15,709 nucleotides of DNA, from the NCBI GenBank assembly GCA_043779285.1, contig JAYWEL010000271.1:1-15709 (forward strand). The letters are read 5' to 3'. Source of the DNA: MGR-bin208 sp043779285. Its GTDB lineage: Bacteria; Bacteroidota; Bacteroidia; Chitinophagales; Chitinophagaceae. Shown one piece after another: positions 7,235-14,555 of the stretch. Below the pieces are notes generated by a model that ran no database searches, was not told the DNA's origin, and was given only the letters and a program-made list of their open reading frames with translations. Both the position numbers and the translations under genes were made by a program. Positions within the stretch are counted from its first letter, which is position 1. Every line of letters begins with the position of its first letter.

Positions 7235-7333
7235 AGAAAAAAAATACAGAGCCGCAAAGAAGTAGCACCCTCGAATACTGCTATTTTATTTTCCGGATTC
7301 ATTTCAATAATTTTTTTTTAATTAGGTTTGCTT

Positions 7334-8236
7334 ATGTGGCAAAAACTTTTAGCCGGTATACAAACAGGTGATATCAAATCGATTGCAAAGGCGATCAGTT
7401 TTGTTGAAAATGACCAGCCCGGTTATGAAGAGTTATTGCAATCCCTGCAGACAAATGAAAAAATAAAAATCATTGGCATCACCGGTCCTCCCGGAGCTGG
7501 GAAAAGCACCATTACGGATGGACTGATTGCCGAATATATAAAACAGGAAAAAAAAGTGGCCGTGCTTTGTGTCGATCCATCTTCACCCTTTAACCTGGGT
7601 GCAGTTTTAGGCGACCGTATACGCATGAGCAACTGGTACACCCATCCCGATGTGTTTATCCGTTCATTGGCCACACGGGGTTCCATGGGTGGTTTGCATC
7701 CAAAAATTATTGAGATTGCTGACCTGTTAAGATCTTCCAAATTCGATATCATTATTATTGAAACAGTTGGTGTTGGCCAAAGTGAAATTGAAATTGCCGG
7801 ATTAGCTGATACAACCGTTGTAGTGGTGGTACCCGAAGCAGGTGATGAAGTGCAAACCATGAAGGCCGGACTGATGGAGATTGCTGATATTTTTGTGGTT
7901 AATAAAAGCGACCGGCCGGGTGCAGATCTGTTTGTAAAAAACCTAATGCAAATGTTTGCACCCGCATTTCATAATCATGAACAGGAAGTACCTGTAATAA
8001 AAACCATTGCCACACAGCAAACCGGTATAGCAGAATTAGCAGAAAAAATCGATCTGGTTCAAGAAAAACTCATTTCATCAGACCGTAAATTCTGGTTGCT
8101 GGCAGAGAAAGCATATCATTTATTGCAACAACAAAAAATGCAGGGCATAAATAAACAGGATTTGAAAAAAGAAATTGAAAATAATTATAGCAAAGAAAAT
8201 TTCAATCTGTACCGATTTGTAAAAGAAAGAGGCTAA
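7334..8236 (+). CDS. meaB: MeaB/ArgK-type G3E GTPase (methylmalonyl-CoA mutase chaperone)
   Basis: A 300-residue P-loop GTPase that protects and reloads adenosylcobalamin-dependent methylmalonyl-CoA mutase. The Walker A motif GPPGAGKST is at 51-59. CVDPSSPFNLGAVLGDRIRM (79-98) and RSLATRGSMGGL (110-121) are the MeaB signature and switch regions. ETVGVGQSE is at 143-151, VVPEAGDEVQTMKAG at 165-179, and the guanine-specificity motif NKSD at 190-193. The C-terminal arm (about 245-300) is helical, as expected for the dimerising part. The ATG at 7334 is preferred to a TTG two codons upstream. A TAGGTTTG box at 7323-7330 matches the -7 consensus but sits so close that transcripts would be nearly leaderless, and no -33 box is obvious. 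No mutase subunit genes lie in the window. Confidence 0.93.
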   Translation: MWQKLLAGIQTGDIKSIAKAISFVENDQPGYEELLQSLQTNEKIKIIGITGPPGAGKSTITDGLIAEYIKQEKKVAVLCVDPSSPFNLGAVLGDRIRMSNWYTHPDVFIRSLATRGSMGGLHPKIIEIADLLRSSKFDIIIIETVGVGQSEIEIAGLADTTVVVVVPEAGDEVQTMKAGLMEIADIFVVNKSDRPGADLFVKNLMQMFAPAFHNHEQEVPVIKTIATQQTGIAELAEKIDLVQEKLISSDRKFWLLAEKAYHLLQQQKMQGINKQDLKKEIENNYSKENFNLYRFVKERG

Positions 8237-9087
8237 GCAATTGTTTTGTTTACGGCAAATGTGCTTTCGCCAATATCGAACCAGTCAAATCCATTCCGTT
8301 GCAGGCTTTCATAAATAACCGGCCGCATCAGCGTTTCATCATGAATTTCGATAGCTAAAAACCGGGTCTTCTGCAGTACCGCATCCATTATTTCTGGTTG
8401 TTTGAATAATTCTTTTTCTCCCCCTTCAATATCTATTTTCAAAATATCAATAAATCCTTTTCCTGAGCTTTGATAAATTTCCAGTAATGAAATGCCTTTC
8501 AAATCAGTTGGCACCGTTGATTCGGCAACATAAAAACTCCATTCTTTTCCATCCAAAAAATCTTTTTTTATTTCTAAAAAAGTATTGCTTGACCAAACAC
8601 CGGCATGAATAATATGGATATCCTTCAACCCGTTCAATGCAAAATTTTTATCCGCTTGCAACTTATTTGTATCGGCTGCTTCAATGGCAATAATGTTTGC
8701 TGATGGAAAAAAACTTTTAAAAAAAACAGATGCATATCCAACATTACAACCTGCGTCAATAATCAATTCTATACTTTTCTCCCTATTTCGTTTTATGATT
8801 TCCTGCACAATCGGCTGGTATTCTTTTTTAGAAAAAACCTGGTCCAATACTTTTACATCACTGCTTCCGGGGCCCCGGGCCAATAATTTTAATGGCTTAT
8901 TATTGAATTCAATTTCGAAAAGAAATTCTCCATTTTCTTTTTCAAATAAAATGAAAGGCATTTTTTTTCTTAGGCGCAAAAGAAATTTTACAAACAAATC
9001 ATCGTCGGAAATATTACTCCAAAAATGCTTTTTGAAATAATAACTGGCAAAAAATGGGATTGCTTTCGGTAAATTTATTTTTTTCAT
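8233..9087 (-). CDS. FkbM-family SAM-dependent methyltransferase
   Basis: A 284-residue protein with a class I methyltransferase core. Motif I DAGCNVG at 111-117 binds S-adenosylmethionine, AIEAAD at 134-139 ends strand 2, and DILKIDIEGGEKELF (214-228) is the hallmark of the FkbM/Methyltransf_21 family. FkbM relatives O-methylate sugars, polyketides or other small molecules; the substrate here is unknown, and a surface glycan is one possibility. The N-terminal about 70 residues are basic and aromatic and match no domain I recognise. It follows the metalloprotease gene by 69 bases on the same strand, so the two may be cotranscribed. Its TAG stop overlaps the TAA of the converging meaB gene (4-base overlap), leaving no room for a terminator between them. 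Confidence 0.88.
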   Translation of the reverse strand: MKKINLPKAIPFFASYYFKKHFWSNISDDDLFVKFLLRLRKKMPFILFEKENGEFLFEIEFNNKPLKLLARGPGSSDVKVLDQVFSKKEYQPIVQEIIKRNREKSIELIIDAGCNVGYASVFFKSFFPSANIIAIEAADTNKLQADKNFALNGLKDIHIIHAGVWSSNTFLEIKKDFLDGKEWSFYVAESTVPTDLKGISLLEIYQSSGKGFIDILKIDIEGGEKELFKQPEIMDAVLQKTRFLAIEIHDETLMRPVIYESLQRNGFDWFDIGESTFAVNKTIA

Positions 9088-9156
9088 TAAATTAAATATT
9101 TGGGCTTAGTTACCCGATAGATTTCAAAAGGGCAATGTTAATCCATTCTATGAATT

Positions 9157-11610
9157 CTACAAATCACAACCAATAGGTGCGCCTGGTGGCATTTCCTTAT
9201 GAATTGTTGGCTTGGCTTTATCCGGCGATTTCAATCTATCCAATGCCAGTACCAGGTGTCCTTCATAAACCGTGTCAAAGCTTTTCGTCAACTGCAGTTC
9301 AATGTAAATTTTCAAATCGTTCAACGCTTTTTGCAAAATTGCCTTTGTAATAAAAGATGCATTGTCGTCTATGCTTCTTGCCAGTAAATAGGTTAGCAGT
9401 ATCTGTTCATTCTGCAATTGAATCAATTTTTCCATACCATTTCTTCTGTCTGCTTTCCATGTTCGGTTGATCAATGTCGATAACATTTCATTCAAGCCAA
9501 ATCCGTTTGCATCAACTTCAGCTAAGGCCAACCGATTCAACCGTTCTGCATTGAATAAAAAAGAAACAGGAAAATCGGCAGCCGTTTCTGCAGGTGCCAA
9601 TACATCAAAAGACAGGCCTGTTCTTTTTTTAAACAATTCCCTGGATGAATTATAACCGGCTGCTCTAGGCGGTATAAGCTTTACAATATTATCTGGCAAA
9701 ACCAACAATTTCGGATCGATGCAATCAATCATTGCATTCAGTGCATTTTGCTGTACACTTTTAGGAACGAGTGCTGTAATCAACTGTCCATCTCCTCGAA
9801 GAGCATACGTATAATTCAACCCAGCAACCAATTTTGATATAGCTTCCAACTGGTACCGGTGAAAAAGATAGGTGGGTACCAACACTTCTTCGAGTTTTGC
9901 CATGGGTGTTCCGAGCTTGATGTTTTTTTCGCCAAACTGTGAAAGAGCTTTGGCCCTTACTTTCATTACATCCTGCAAACCGGTTATTGCATCTGCTCCA
10001 TTATCCCACAAATGTGCAAAAGGATGCATCCCGCCTTCTGCCCTCGCATCACGGTCGCTGATAAACTGCAAACCTTTTTTAGATGCATTTGTCAAAATTT
10101 TATTCAGTTCATTTTTTTCATGTATATTTTTAGGATAATCCTGGTATCCGAATGCAATGCTCACTTTATCCCAATCACCAATCTTGTTATCATATGCATC
10201 ACTCAATTCAATATCTCCTTTTGCATTCAACTTTACCAATGGATGTGGGTAATCCATTACGCTGGCACGGTTACTTACACTGGCTGCATAGTTATGCATC
10301 AGACCAATCGTATGCCCCACTTCGTGTGCAGATAATTGTTTCAGTCTGTTCAGAGCCATGGTCAACATTTTATCGTCAGCCGGCGTCCCGTTTTCATAAG
10401 GAGCCAAAAGTCCTTCGGCTATCAGATAATCCTGCCTGACCCTTAATGAACCCAATGAAACATGTCCTTTAATAATCTCACCGGTTCGGGGATCTGTAAC
10501 CGAAGCACCATAGGACCAGCCTCTTGTTGAACGGTGCACCCAGTTTATTACATTGTAACGAACATCCATCGGATCAGCATCTTCCGGCAATAGTTTTACC
10601 TGAAAAGCATTTTTGTACCCGGCTGCTTCAAAAGCCTGGTTCCACCATTGTGCACCTTCCAGCAAAGCAGATCGTATCGGTTCCGGTGTGCCATTATCCA
10701 GGTAATAAATAATTGGTTTAACTGCTTCACTGATTGCTGCTGAAGGATCTTTCTTTTTCAACCGATGCCTCACAATAAAGTATTTATCAATCGGCTCGGC
10801 AACCGGTGTGCTATAATCGAAATATCCGGTAGATATAAAACTTGAACGGGGATCGAATTCTCTTGGTTGATAATCACTGTCGGGTAATTGTACAAATGAA
10901 TGATGTATCCTTACCGTTATAGCTTCGGGTGAAGGAGTCACTGAATTTACAAAGCCACCAGTTTCGCCATCATTATTTATCAGGGTGATCGTTGCTTCAA
11001 ATTCGGTATTCTGCAAAAAATTTTTTGTACGTGGTAAATAAAGAGCAGACCTTGTTTTATCAAAAACATAATTGCCTTGTTTCATACTGCGTAGCCGATT
11101 GGCCACTTTCATTCCATCCCTTAAAATAAAATCGGTGGCATCTACTAAAACTTTTCCATCCGATTCAGCTTCGGCCGTAAAACCCCATAAAGTTGATTGT
11201 GCAAATGATTGCTCGACGGCTCTTTTTTCAGCAGGATCCTTACTACTGGTACGATACATATAGTTTGGTTCGATGAGTAAAATCTTTCTACCCACCTTGT
11301 TGAATTTTACTATTCGTTCTCCGCCCAATAATCCACGGTCCAATCCGATATCATTTGATCCCAAACCAGCTGGCAATGATGTTACGTATAAAACTTCCGA
11401 ATCGATCTTGTCAATCTCCAGCCAAATTTTACCGGCATTTTCATCCCAATAGAAATTAAAAAACCCTTCCTGTTTTTTCAGGTCTTTGGTTTTTTCTTCA
11501 ATGGTTGGGAGTCCTTGCCTACCGCCTGCCTGTCCGGTAGGCAGCGCAGGCAGATTTTGCGCACTTGCTATAGAACTAACAAGAAATAAGAGGGCTAACA
11601 ATTTTTGCAT
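9157..11610 (-). CDS. Exported zinc metalloprotease, DUF5117/DUF4953 type
   Basis: An 817-residue exported protein. A signal peptide (about 1-17, ending SSIASA) precedes the mature N-terminus QNLP. The N-terminal third (about 45-300) is the beta-rich DUF5117-like part (FFNFYWDENAGKIWLEIDK). The catalytic domain has the metzincin-like zinc motif HEVGHTIGLMH at 429-439 (ligands His429, His433, His439; catalytic Glu430), followed by a Met-turn candidate VMDYPHP at 451-457. The C-terminal 300 residues resemble the conserved tail of these large Bacteroidota proteases. It probably acts in the periplasm or at the surface; substrates are unknown. Residues about 22-35, between NLP and TIEEK, are encoded by a GC-rich palindromic repeat and look like an in-frame insertion. 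An inverted repeat overlaps the start codon. The FkbM-type gene follows. Confidence 0.9.
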   Translation of the reverse strand: MQKLLALLFLVSSIASAQNLPALPTGQAGGRQGLPTIEEKTKDLKKQEGFFNFYWDENAGKIWLEIDKIDSEVLYVTSLPAGLGSNDIGLDRGLLGGERIVKFNKVGRKILLIEPNYMYRTSSKDPAEKRAVEQSFAQSTLWGFTAEAESDGKVLVDATDFILRDGMKVANRLRSMKQGNYVFDKTRSALYLPRTKNFLQNTEFEATITLINNDGETGGFVNSVTPSPEAITVRIHHSFVQLPDSDYQPREFDPRSSFISTGYFDYSTPVAEPIDKYFIVRHRLKKKDPSAAISEAVKPIIYYLDNGTPEPIRSALLEGAQWWNQAFEAAGYKNAFQVKLLPEDADPMDVRYNVINWVHRSTRGWSYGASVTDPRTGEIIKGHVSLGSLRVRQDYLIAEGLLAPYENGTPADDKMLTMALNRLKQLSAHEVGHTIGLMHNYAASVSNRASVMDYPHPLVKLNAKGDIELSDAYDNKIGDWDKVSIAFGYQDYPKNIHEKNELNKILTNASKKGLQFISDRDARAEGGMHPFAHLWDNGADAITGLQDVMKVRAKALSQFGEKNIKLGTPMAKLEEVLVPTYLFHRYQLEAISKLVAGLNYTYALRGDGQLITALVPKSVQQNALNAMIDCIDPKLLVLPDNIVKLIPPRAAGYNSSRELFKKRTGLSFDVLAPAETAADFPVSFLFNAERLNRLALAEVDANGFGLNEMLSTLINRTWKADRRNGMEKLIQLQNEQILLTYLLARSIDDNASFITKAILQKALNDLKIYIELQLTKSFDTVYEGHLVLALDRLKSPDKAKPTIHKEMPPGAPIGCDL
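11516..11553. repeat. GC-rich palindromic repeat inside the metalloprotease gene
   Basis: tgcctaccg (11516-11524) pairs perfectly with cggtaggca (11535-11543) around a 10-base loop. An alternative 7-bp stem joins 11526-11532 with 11547-11553. The 42 bases 11512-11553 are about 69 percent G+C by my count, far above the surroundings. Read on the minus strand in the gene's frame, it encodes ALPTGQAGGRQGLP and keeps the frame open. The centre resembles the intergenic palindrome at 54-76 (cctgcc[ct]gtcc[ag]gt). Confidence 0.8.
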
Positions 11611-11644
11611 TTTAGTATTCTTTAGAAAAGGAAGATACTAAAAT
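11609..11644 (-). promoter_or_regulatory. Inverted repeat overlapping the metalloprotease start codon
   Basis: attttagtat (11609-11618) and atactaaaat (11635-11644) are exact inverted copies around a 16-base spacer. On the minus strand the second arm includes the first two bases of the ATG start codon. In RNA this could form a hairpin that hides the start; in DNA it could be an operator. Only the symmetry is seen; the function is inferred. Confidence 0.45.
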
Positions 11645-11678
11645 CTGCAAGTTGTCTTTTTATTTTTTGATGGTACAA

Positions 11679-11900
11679 TTAAAACCCCTTATCGCTTTTT
11701 TTCCAGCGGTAAAAAATATAGCCTCCAAGAAGAAAAGGCAGGCCTGCCAGATATAGTATTCCCGCATTCAAACCCTTGGCTGGTTTTTCTCCCATTTGCT
11801 GCGCCGTTTTTGTACAAATAGAACATTGTGCATAGCTTTCAGGCACCAAGCCGAAACTGAAGAATAAAATCATTCCCACTAAAAATAATCGTTTTCTCAT
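11679..11900 (-). CDS. Small exported CxxC protein with C-terminal membrane helix
   Basis: A 73-residue protein with a signal peptide (hydrophobic core about 4-20, likely cleavage after Ala24, SYA-Q). A CSIC motif lies at 26-29, right at the mature N-terminus, then a polar linker, a membrane helix (about 47-64) and a basic tail (YRWKKSDK). The mature protein would be anchored with its two cysteines outside the cytoplasm, able to form a disulfide or bind a metal or haem; CxxCH is absent, so this is not a typical c-type haem site. I recall similar small proteins of unknown function in Bacteroidota but cannot name a family. It has its own candidate promoter and lies 68 bases upstream of the metalloprotease start codon on the same strand, so the two could be cotranscribed. 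Confidence 0.75.
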   Translation of the reverse strand: MRKRLFLVGMILFFSFGLVPESYAQCSICTKTAQQMGEKPAKGLNAGILYLAGLPFLLGGYIFYRWKKSDKGF

Positions 11901-11918
11901 TTTCTTTTATTTGCCCCG

Positions 11919-11926
11919 CAAAGATA
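11919..11926 (-). promoter_or_regulatory. Candidate -7 box for the small CxxC gene
   Basis: The minus strand reads TATCTTTG, a full match to the TAnnTTTG -7 consensus of Bacteroidota, 18 bases before the ATG. It would give a leader of about 14 bases, similar to that predicted for typA. No exact TTTG is found 17-21 bases further upstream, so the -33 box is weak. Confidence 0.5.
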
Positions 11927-11984
11927 CAAATACTAAATCCGTTAAATTTATTAGTTGATTTTATTAAAAAAATCCAGGCGGGCA

Positions 11985-12101
11985 ATTATAAGGCCGGCTT
12001 TGTCATTCCGAGGAACGAGGAATTTCAAACTCTTCAATTATAATAAGGAAGAATAGCTTTTGGCTTATTTACTCTGAGATGCCTCATTCCTCGGCATGAC
12101 A
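11985..12101. repeat. Palindromic repeat, copy 1 of a tandem pair
   Basis: Arms 12001-12027 and 12075-12101 are inverted copies with 23 of 27 positions matching, enclosing a 47-base AT-rich spacer. The arm begins tgtcattccgaggaacgagg. A leader (11985-12000, attata..ccggctt) is shared with copy 2, so the repeated unit is longer than the palindrome. Motifs of the form gtcattccgaggaa...gaggaat are, from memory, common dispersed intergenic repeats in several bacterial phyla. Confidence 0.85.
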
Positions 12102-12126
12102 AGAATCTTTATAGTAATTAACTTCC

Positions 12127-12254
12127 ATTATAAAACCGGCTTTGTCATTCCGACGAAGGAGGAATCTCAAACATTGATTATTGTAAACGACATTAGCTTT
12201 TTGTACTTGTTTCATTATAGTGGTCTCTGAGATGCTTCCTTCGTCAGCATGACA
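12127..12254. repeat. Palindromic repeat, copy 2 of a tandem pair
   Basis: Arms 12143-12169 and 12228-12254 are inverted copies with 23 of 27 positions matching, enclosing a 58-base spacer. It lies in the same orientation as copy 1, 142 bases away. The two copies share the leader, both arms and a tagctttt stretch in the spacer, while the rest of the spacer has diverged. This, with copy 1, fills most of the 416-bp gap between the small CxxC gene and typA. I see no ORF in that gap. Confidence 0.85.
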
Positions 12255-12261
12255 AACATGC

Positions 12262-12286
12262 AAAAAGGGAAGTCTTTCGATTTCCC
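12262..12286 (-). terminator. Rho-independent terminator of typA
   Basis: On the minus strand gggaa (12286-12282) pairs with ttccc (12271-12267) around a 10-base loop and is followed by five T residues (12266-12262). It lies about 30 bases after the typA stop codon. The stem is short, but the arrangement and position are right. Confidence 0.65.
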
Positions 12287-12316
12287 CCTTACTATATTTT
12301 GAATTATCAGCCGTTT

Positions 12317-14128
12317 TTAAACCGCTTCTGTCTTCATTTGTTTTGAAACTCTTGAACGTTCGTTCTCATCCAAAATCACTTTACGCATACGGATGAAACT
12401 TGGTGTTACTTCGATACACTCATCTTGTTGAATATACTCCATACATTCTTCCAATGACATTTGTGTTTTTGGAGCAATACGACTTGCATCATCGCTTCCA
12501 CTTGCACGGTGGTTAGTTAGTTTCTTTGGCTCTGTAGCATTTACTACCAGATCACCAGGCTTGATGTTTTCAGCAATGATCTGACCTGCATAAACTTCTT
12601 CAGCAGGATCAACAAAGAAGGTTCCCCTGTCTTGTAATTTATCAATCGAGTAACCGGTTGTTTTCTCTGTATTTTTAGAAAGCAATACACCATTGTTTCT
12701 TCCGGGTATTGGTCCTTTCCATGGTTTGTATTCTGTAAAACGATGTGCCATAACAGCTTCACCGGTTGTAGCGGTCAACATTTGTGTACGCAAACCAATC
12801 AATCCTCTTGAAGGAATTTCAAATTCCAGGTGTTGCATTTCGCCTTTGCTTTCCATCACCAGCATTTCGCCTTTGCGACGGCTTACCAGATCAATGACTT
12901 TGCTTGCAAATTCCTGCGGAACATCCACCACCAGGTTTTCATATGGTTCGCATTTCTTGCCATCCACTTCTTTCACAATAACCTGCGGTTGTCCAACAGT
13001 CAACTCATACCCTTCCCGGCGCATGGTTTCAATCAATATACCCAGGTGAAGAATTCCACGGCCATACACCATCAGGCTATCACCCTCTTCGCTATCTTCT
13101 ACTTTTAATGCAAGGTTTTTTTCGGTTTCCTTAATCAATCTATCACGGATATGTCTTGACGTTACAAACTTTCCATCCTTACCAAAGAATGGTGAGTTGT
13201 TTACAGAAAACAACATGTTCATGGTTGGTTCATCCACACTGATGACCGGTAATGCTTCCGGCGTTTCTGCATCAGCAATGGTATCACCGATATTAAATCC
13301 TTCGATACCAACCACTGCACAAATATCACCTGCAATTACGGAAGTCACTTTCTTTTTACCCATTCCTTCAAACACATACAACTCTCTCACCTTTGTTTTT
13401 TTAATGCTCCCATCAGCTTGCACTAAAACAATATTTTCTCCTTCATTCAAAACTCCACGGGCTACTTTACCTACAGCAATGCGGCCAAGGAAAGCAGAAT
13501 ACTCTAAAGAAGTGATCTGCATTTGCACAGGTCCTTCATTTACTTTCGGAGCAGGTACATATTTTACAATACCATCCAGCAATGGATTGATATTATCAAT
13601 CTGTACTAAAGAATCATTAAACCAGCCATTTTTACCTGAACCGTAAAATGTCGGAAAATCCAATTGAGCTTCTGTTGCATCTAAGTTGAAGAACAACTCA
13701 AAAATTGCATCATGCACTTCATCGGGGCGGCAGTTTTCTTTATCCACCTTATTAATAACTACAATTGGCTTCAGGTTTAGTTGCAACGCTTTTTGTAATA
13801 CAAAACGGGTTTGTGGCATCGGACCTTCAAAAGCATCCACTAATAATACTACGCCATCGGCCATTTTTAATACCCTTTCTACCTCACCACCAAAATCGGA
13901 GTGACCTGGTGTATCAATTACATTAATTTTTACGTCATTGTAAACTACAGCGGCGTTTTTACTAAAAATAGTAATTCCTCGTTCTCTTTCAAGGTCATTA
14001 CTATCCATGATTAACTCACCAGTATCCTGGTTGTCACGGAAAACTTTCGTTGCGTGTAAAATCTTATCAACGAGGGTTGTTTTACCGTGGTCTACGTGTG
14101 CTATTATAGCGATGTTTCTTATTTCCAT
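12317..14128 (-). CDS. typA: Ribosome-associated translational GTPase TypA/BipA
   Basis: A 603-residue GTPase related to EF-G and LepA that binds the 70S ribosome and supports 50S assembly and stress or cold adaptation. G1 AHVDHGKTT is at 10-18, the G2/effector region ERERGITI at 47-54, G3 DTPGH at 72-76 and G4 NKVDK at 126-130. An EF-Tu-like beta-barrel domain II (about 200-290), EF-G-like domains III and V with the SRGLIGLRTQMLTATTGEAV stretch typical of BipA, and the BipA-specific C-terminal domain follow. Length matches the family. The frame stays open to a TTG at 14143, but the ATG at 14128 matches the family N-terminus (MEIRNIAIIAHVDHGK), and the promoter would start transcription almost on the TTG. 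It is monocistronic with its own promoter and terminator. Confidence 0.97.
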   Translation of the reverse strand: MEIRNIAIIAHVDHGKTTLVDKILHATKVFRDNQDTGELIMDSNDLERERGITIFSKNAAVVYNDVKINVIDTPGHSDFGGEVERVLKMADGVVLLVDAFEGPMPQTRFVLQKALQLNLKPIVVINKVDKENCRPDEVHDAIFELFFNLDATEAQLDFPTFYGSGKNGWFNDSLVQIDNINPLLDGIVKYVPAPKVNEGPVQMQITSLEYSAFLGRIAVGKVARGVLNEGENIVLVQADGSIKKTKVRELYVFEGMGKKKVTSVIAGDICAVVGIEGFNIGDTIADAETPEALPVISVDEPTMNMLFSVNNSPFFGKDGKFVTSRHIRDRLIKETEKNLALKVEDSEEGDSLMVYGRGILHLGILIETMRREGYELTVGQPQVIVKEVDGKKCEPYENLVVDVPQEFASKVIDLVSRRKGEMLVMESKGEMQHLEFEIPSRGLIGLRTQMLTATTGEAVMAHRFTEYKPWKGPIPGRNNGVLLSKNTEKTTGYSIDKLQDRGTFFVDPAEEVYAGQIIAENIKPGDLVVNATEPKKLTNHRASGSDDASRIAPKTQMSLEECMEYIQQDECIEVTPSFIRMRKVILDENERSRVSKQMKTEAV

Positions 14129-14151
14129 GATCACATTTTTCAAAAGAGCGG

Positions 14152-14183
14152 CAAAGGTAGGCTAATAAAACAGGGGGAGCAAA
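14152..14183 (-). promoter_or_regulatory. typA: Promoter of typA (-33/-7 Bacteroidota type)
   Basis: On the minus strand TTTG (14183-14180), 20 bases, then TACCTTTG (14159-14152): a full match to the TTTG-N19/20-TAnnTTTG consensus recognised by the Bacteroidota primary sigma factor. The predicted start of transcription is near 14148, about 20 bases before the ATG at 14128. Confidence 0.8.
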
Positions 14184-14555
14184 TGAAAAAGAAACTTCAT
14201 TAAAAGTCAAAAAGCCACTCGCATTGAATTAAAAACTAATGCATTCCTATTATTTAAAAACTACTAGTTGCTTTATTTTTTAAAAAAAAGTGTAGCATAA
14301 AAATTTCAAGAACCCTTTTTGTATTGATCCATATTAATTATTTTTTGGATAAAAACCTTTATCTACAATATGATCTATTGTCTTTCATGTAGTGCCAATG
14401 AATGCGATACAACTTGAAAAATATATTACTACGGTCATGGTACATGAAATAAAACCGTAAAACATTTTACAAAATCGCAATTTTATTCTTCCTAATTGAA
14501 GCTGCTTAGAGTATAGTCTTTGATTTTATTTGAAGCAGGCATCATTGTAAACTAA
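14184..14555. other. AT-rich gap without a recognisable gene, 372 bp
   Basis: No credible ORF or known RNA is seen. Symmetries present are tttcatgta (14383-14391) with tacatgaaa (14441-14449), and tacggt (14430-14435) with accgta (14454-14459) enclosing tcatg-gta-catga. These pairings overlap and compete, so they could be alternative folds or chance in AT-rich DNA. No clear terminator follows the truncated gene at the right, although tcattc-aaa-gaatga (14556-14570) is a small hairpin on its stop codon. Confidence 0.45.

Noticed and set aside
7423..7860. 145-residue minus-strand open frame opposite meaB
   Set aside because: It is fully antisense to the P-loop core of meaB, with no recognisable domain or start signal.
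11985..12254. CRISPR array
   Set aside because: There are only two units, each an inverted rather than a short direct repeat, with unequal spacers (47 and 58 bases inside the arms) and no cas genes.
13197..13646. 149-residue plus-strand open frame opposite typA
   Set aside because: It is antisense to the conserved GTPase and domain II region of typA; length is explained by the codon bias of the sense strand.
14129..14143. TTG start for typA, five codons upstream
   Set aside because: The family N-terminus fits the ATG at 14128, and the strong promoter would start transcription only a few bases before this TTG.
14383..14459. Riboswitch-like or small RNA structure upstream of typA
   Set aside because: The pairings are short, mutually exclusive and in AT-rich DNA, and they lie more than 200 bases upstream of the typA promoter, so they are not in its leader.
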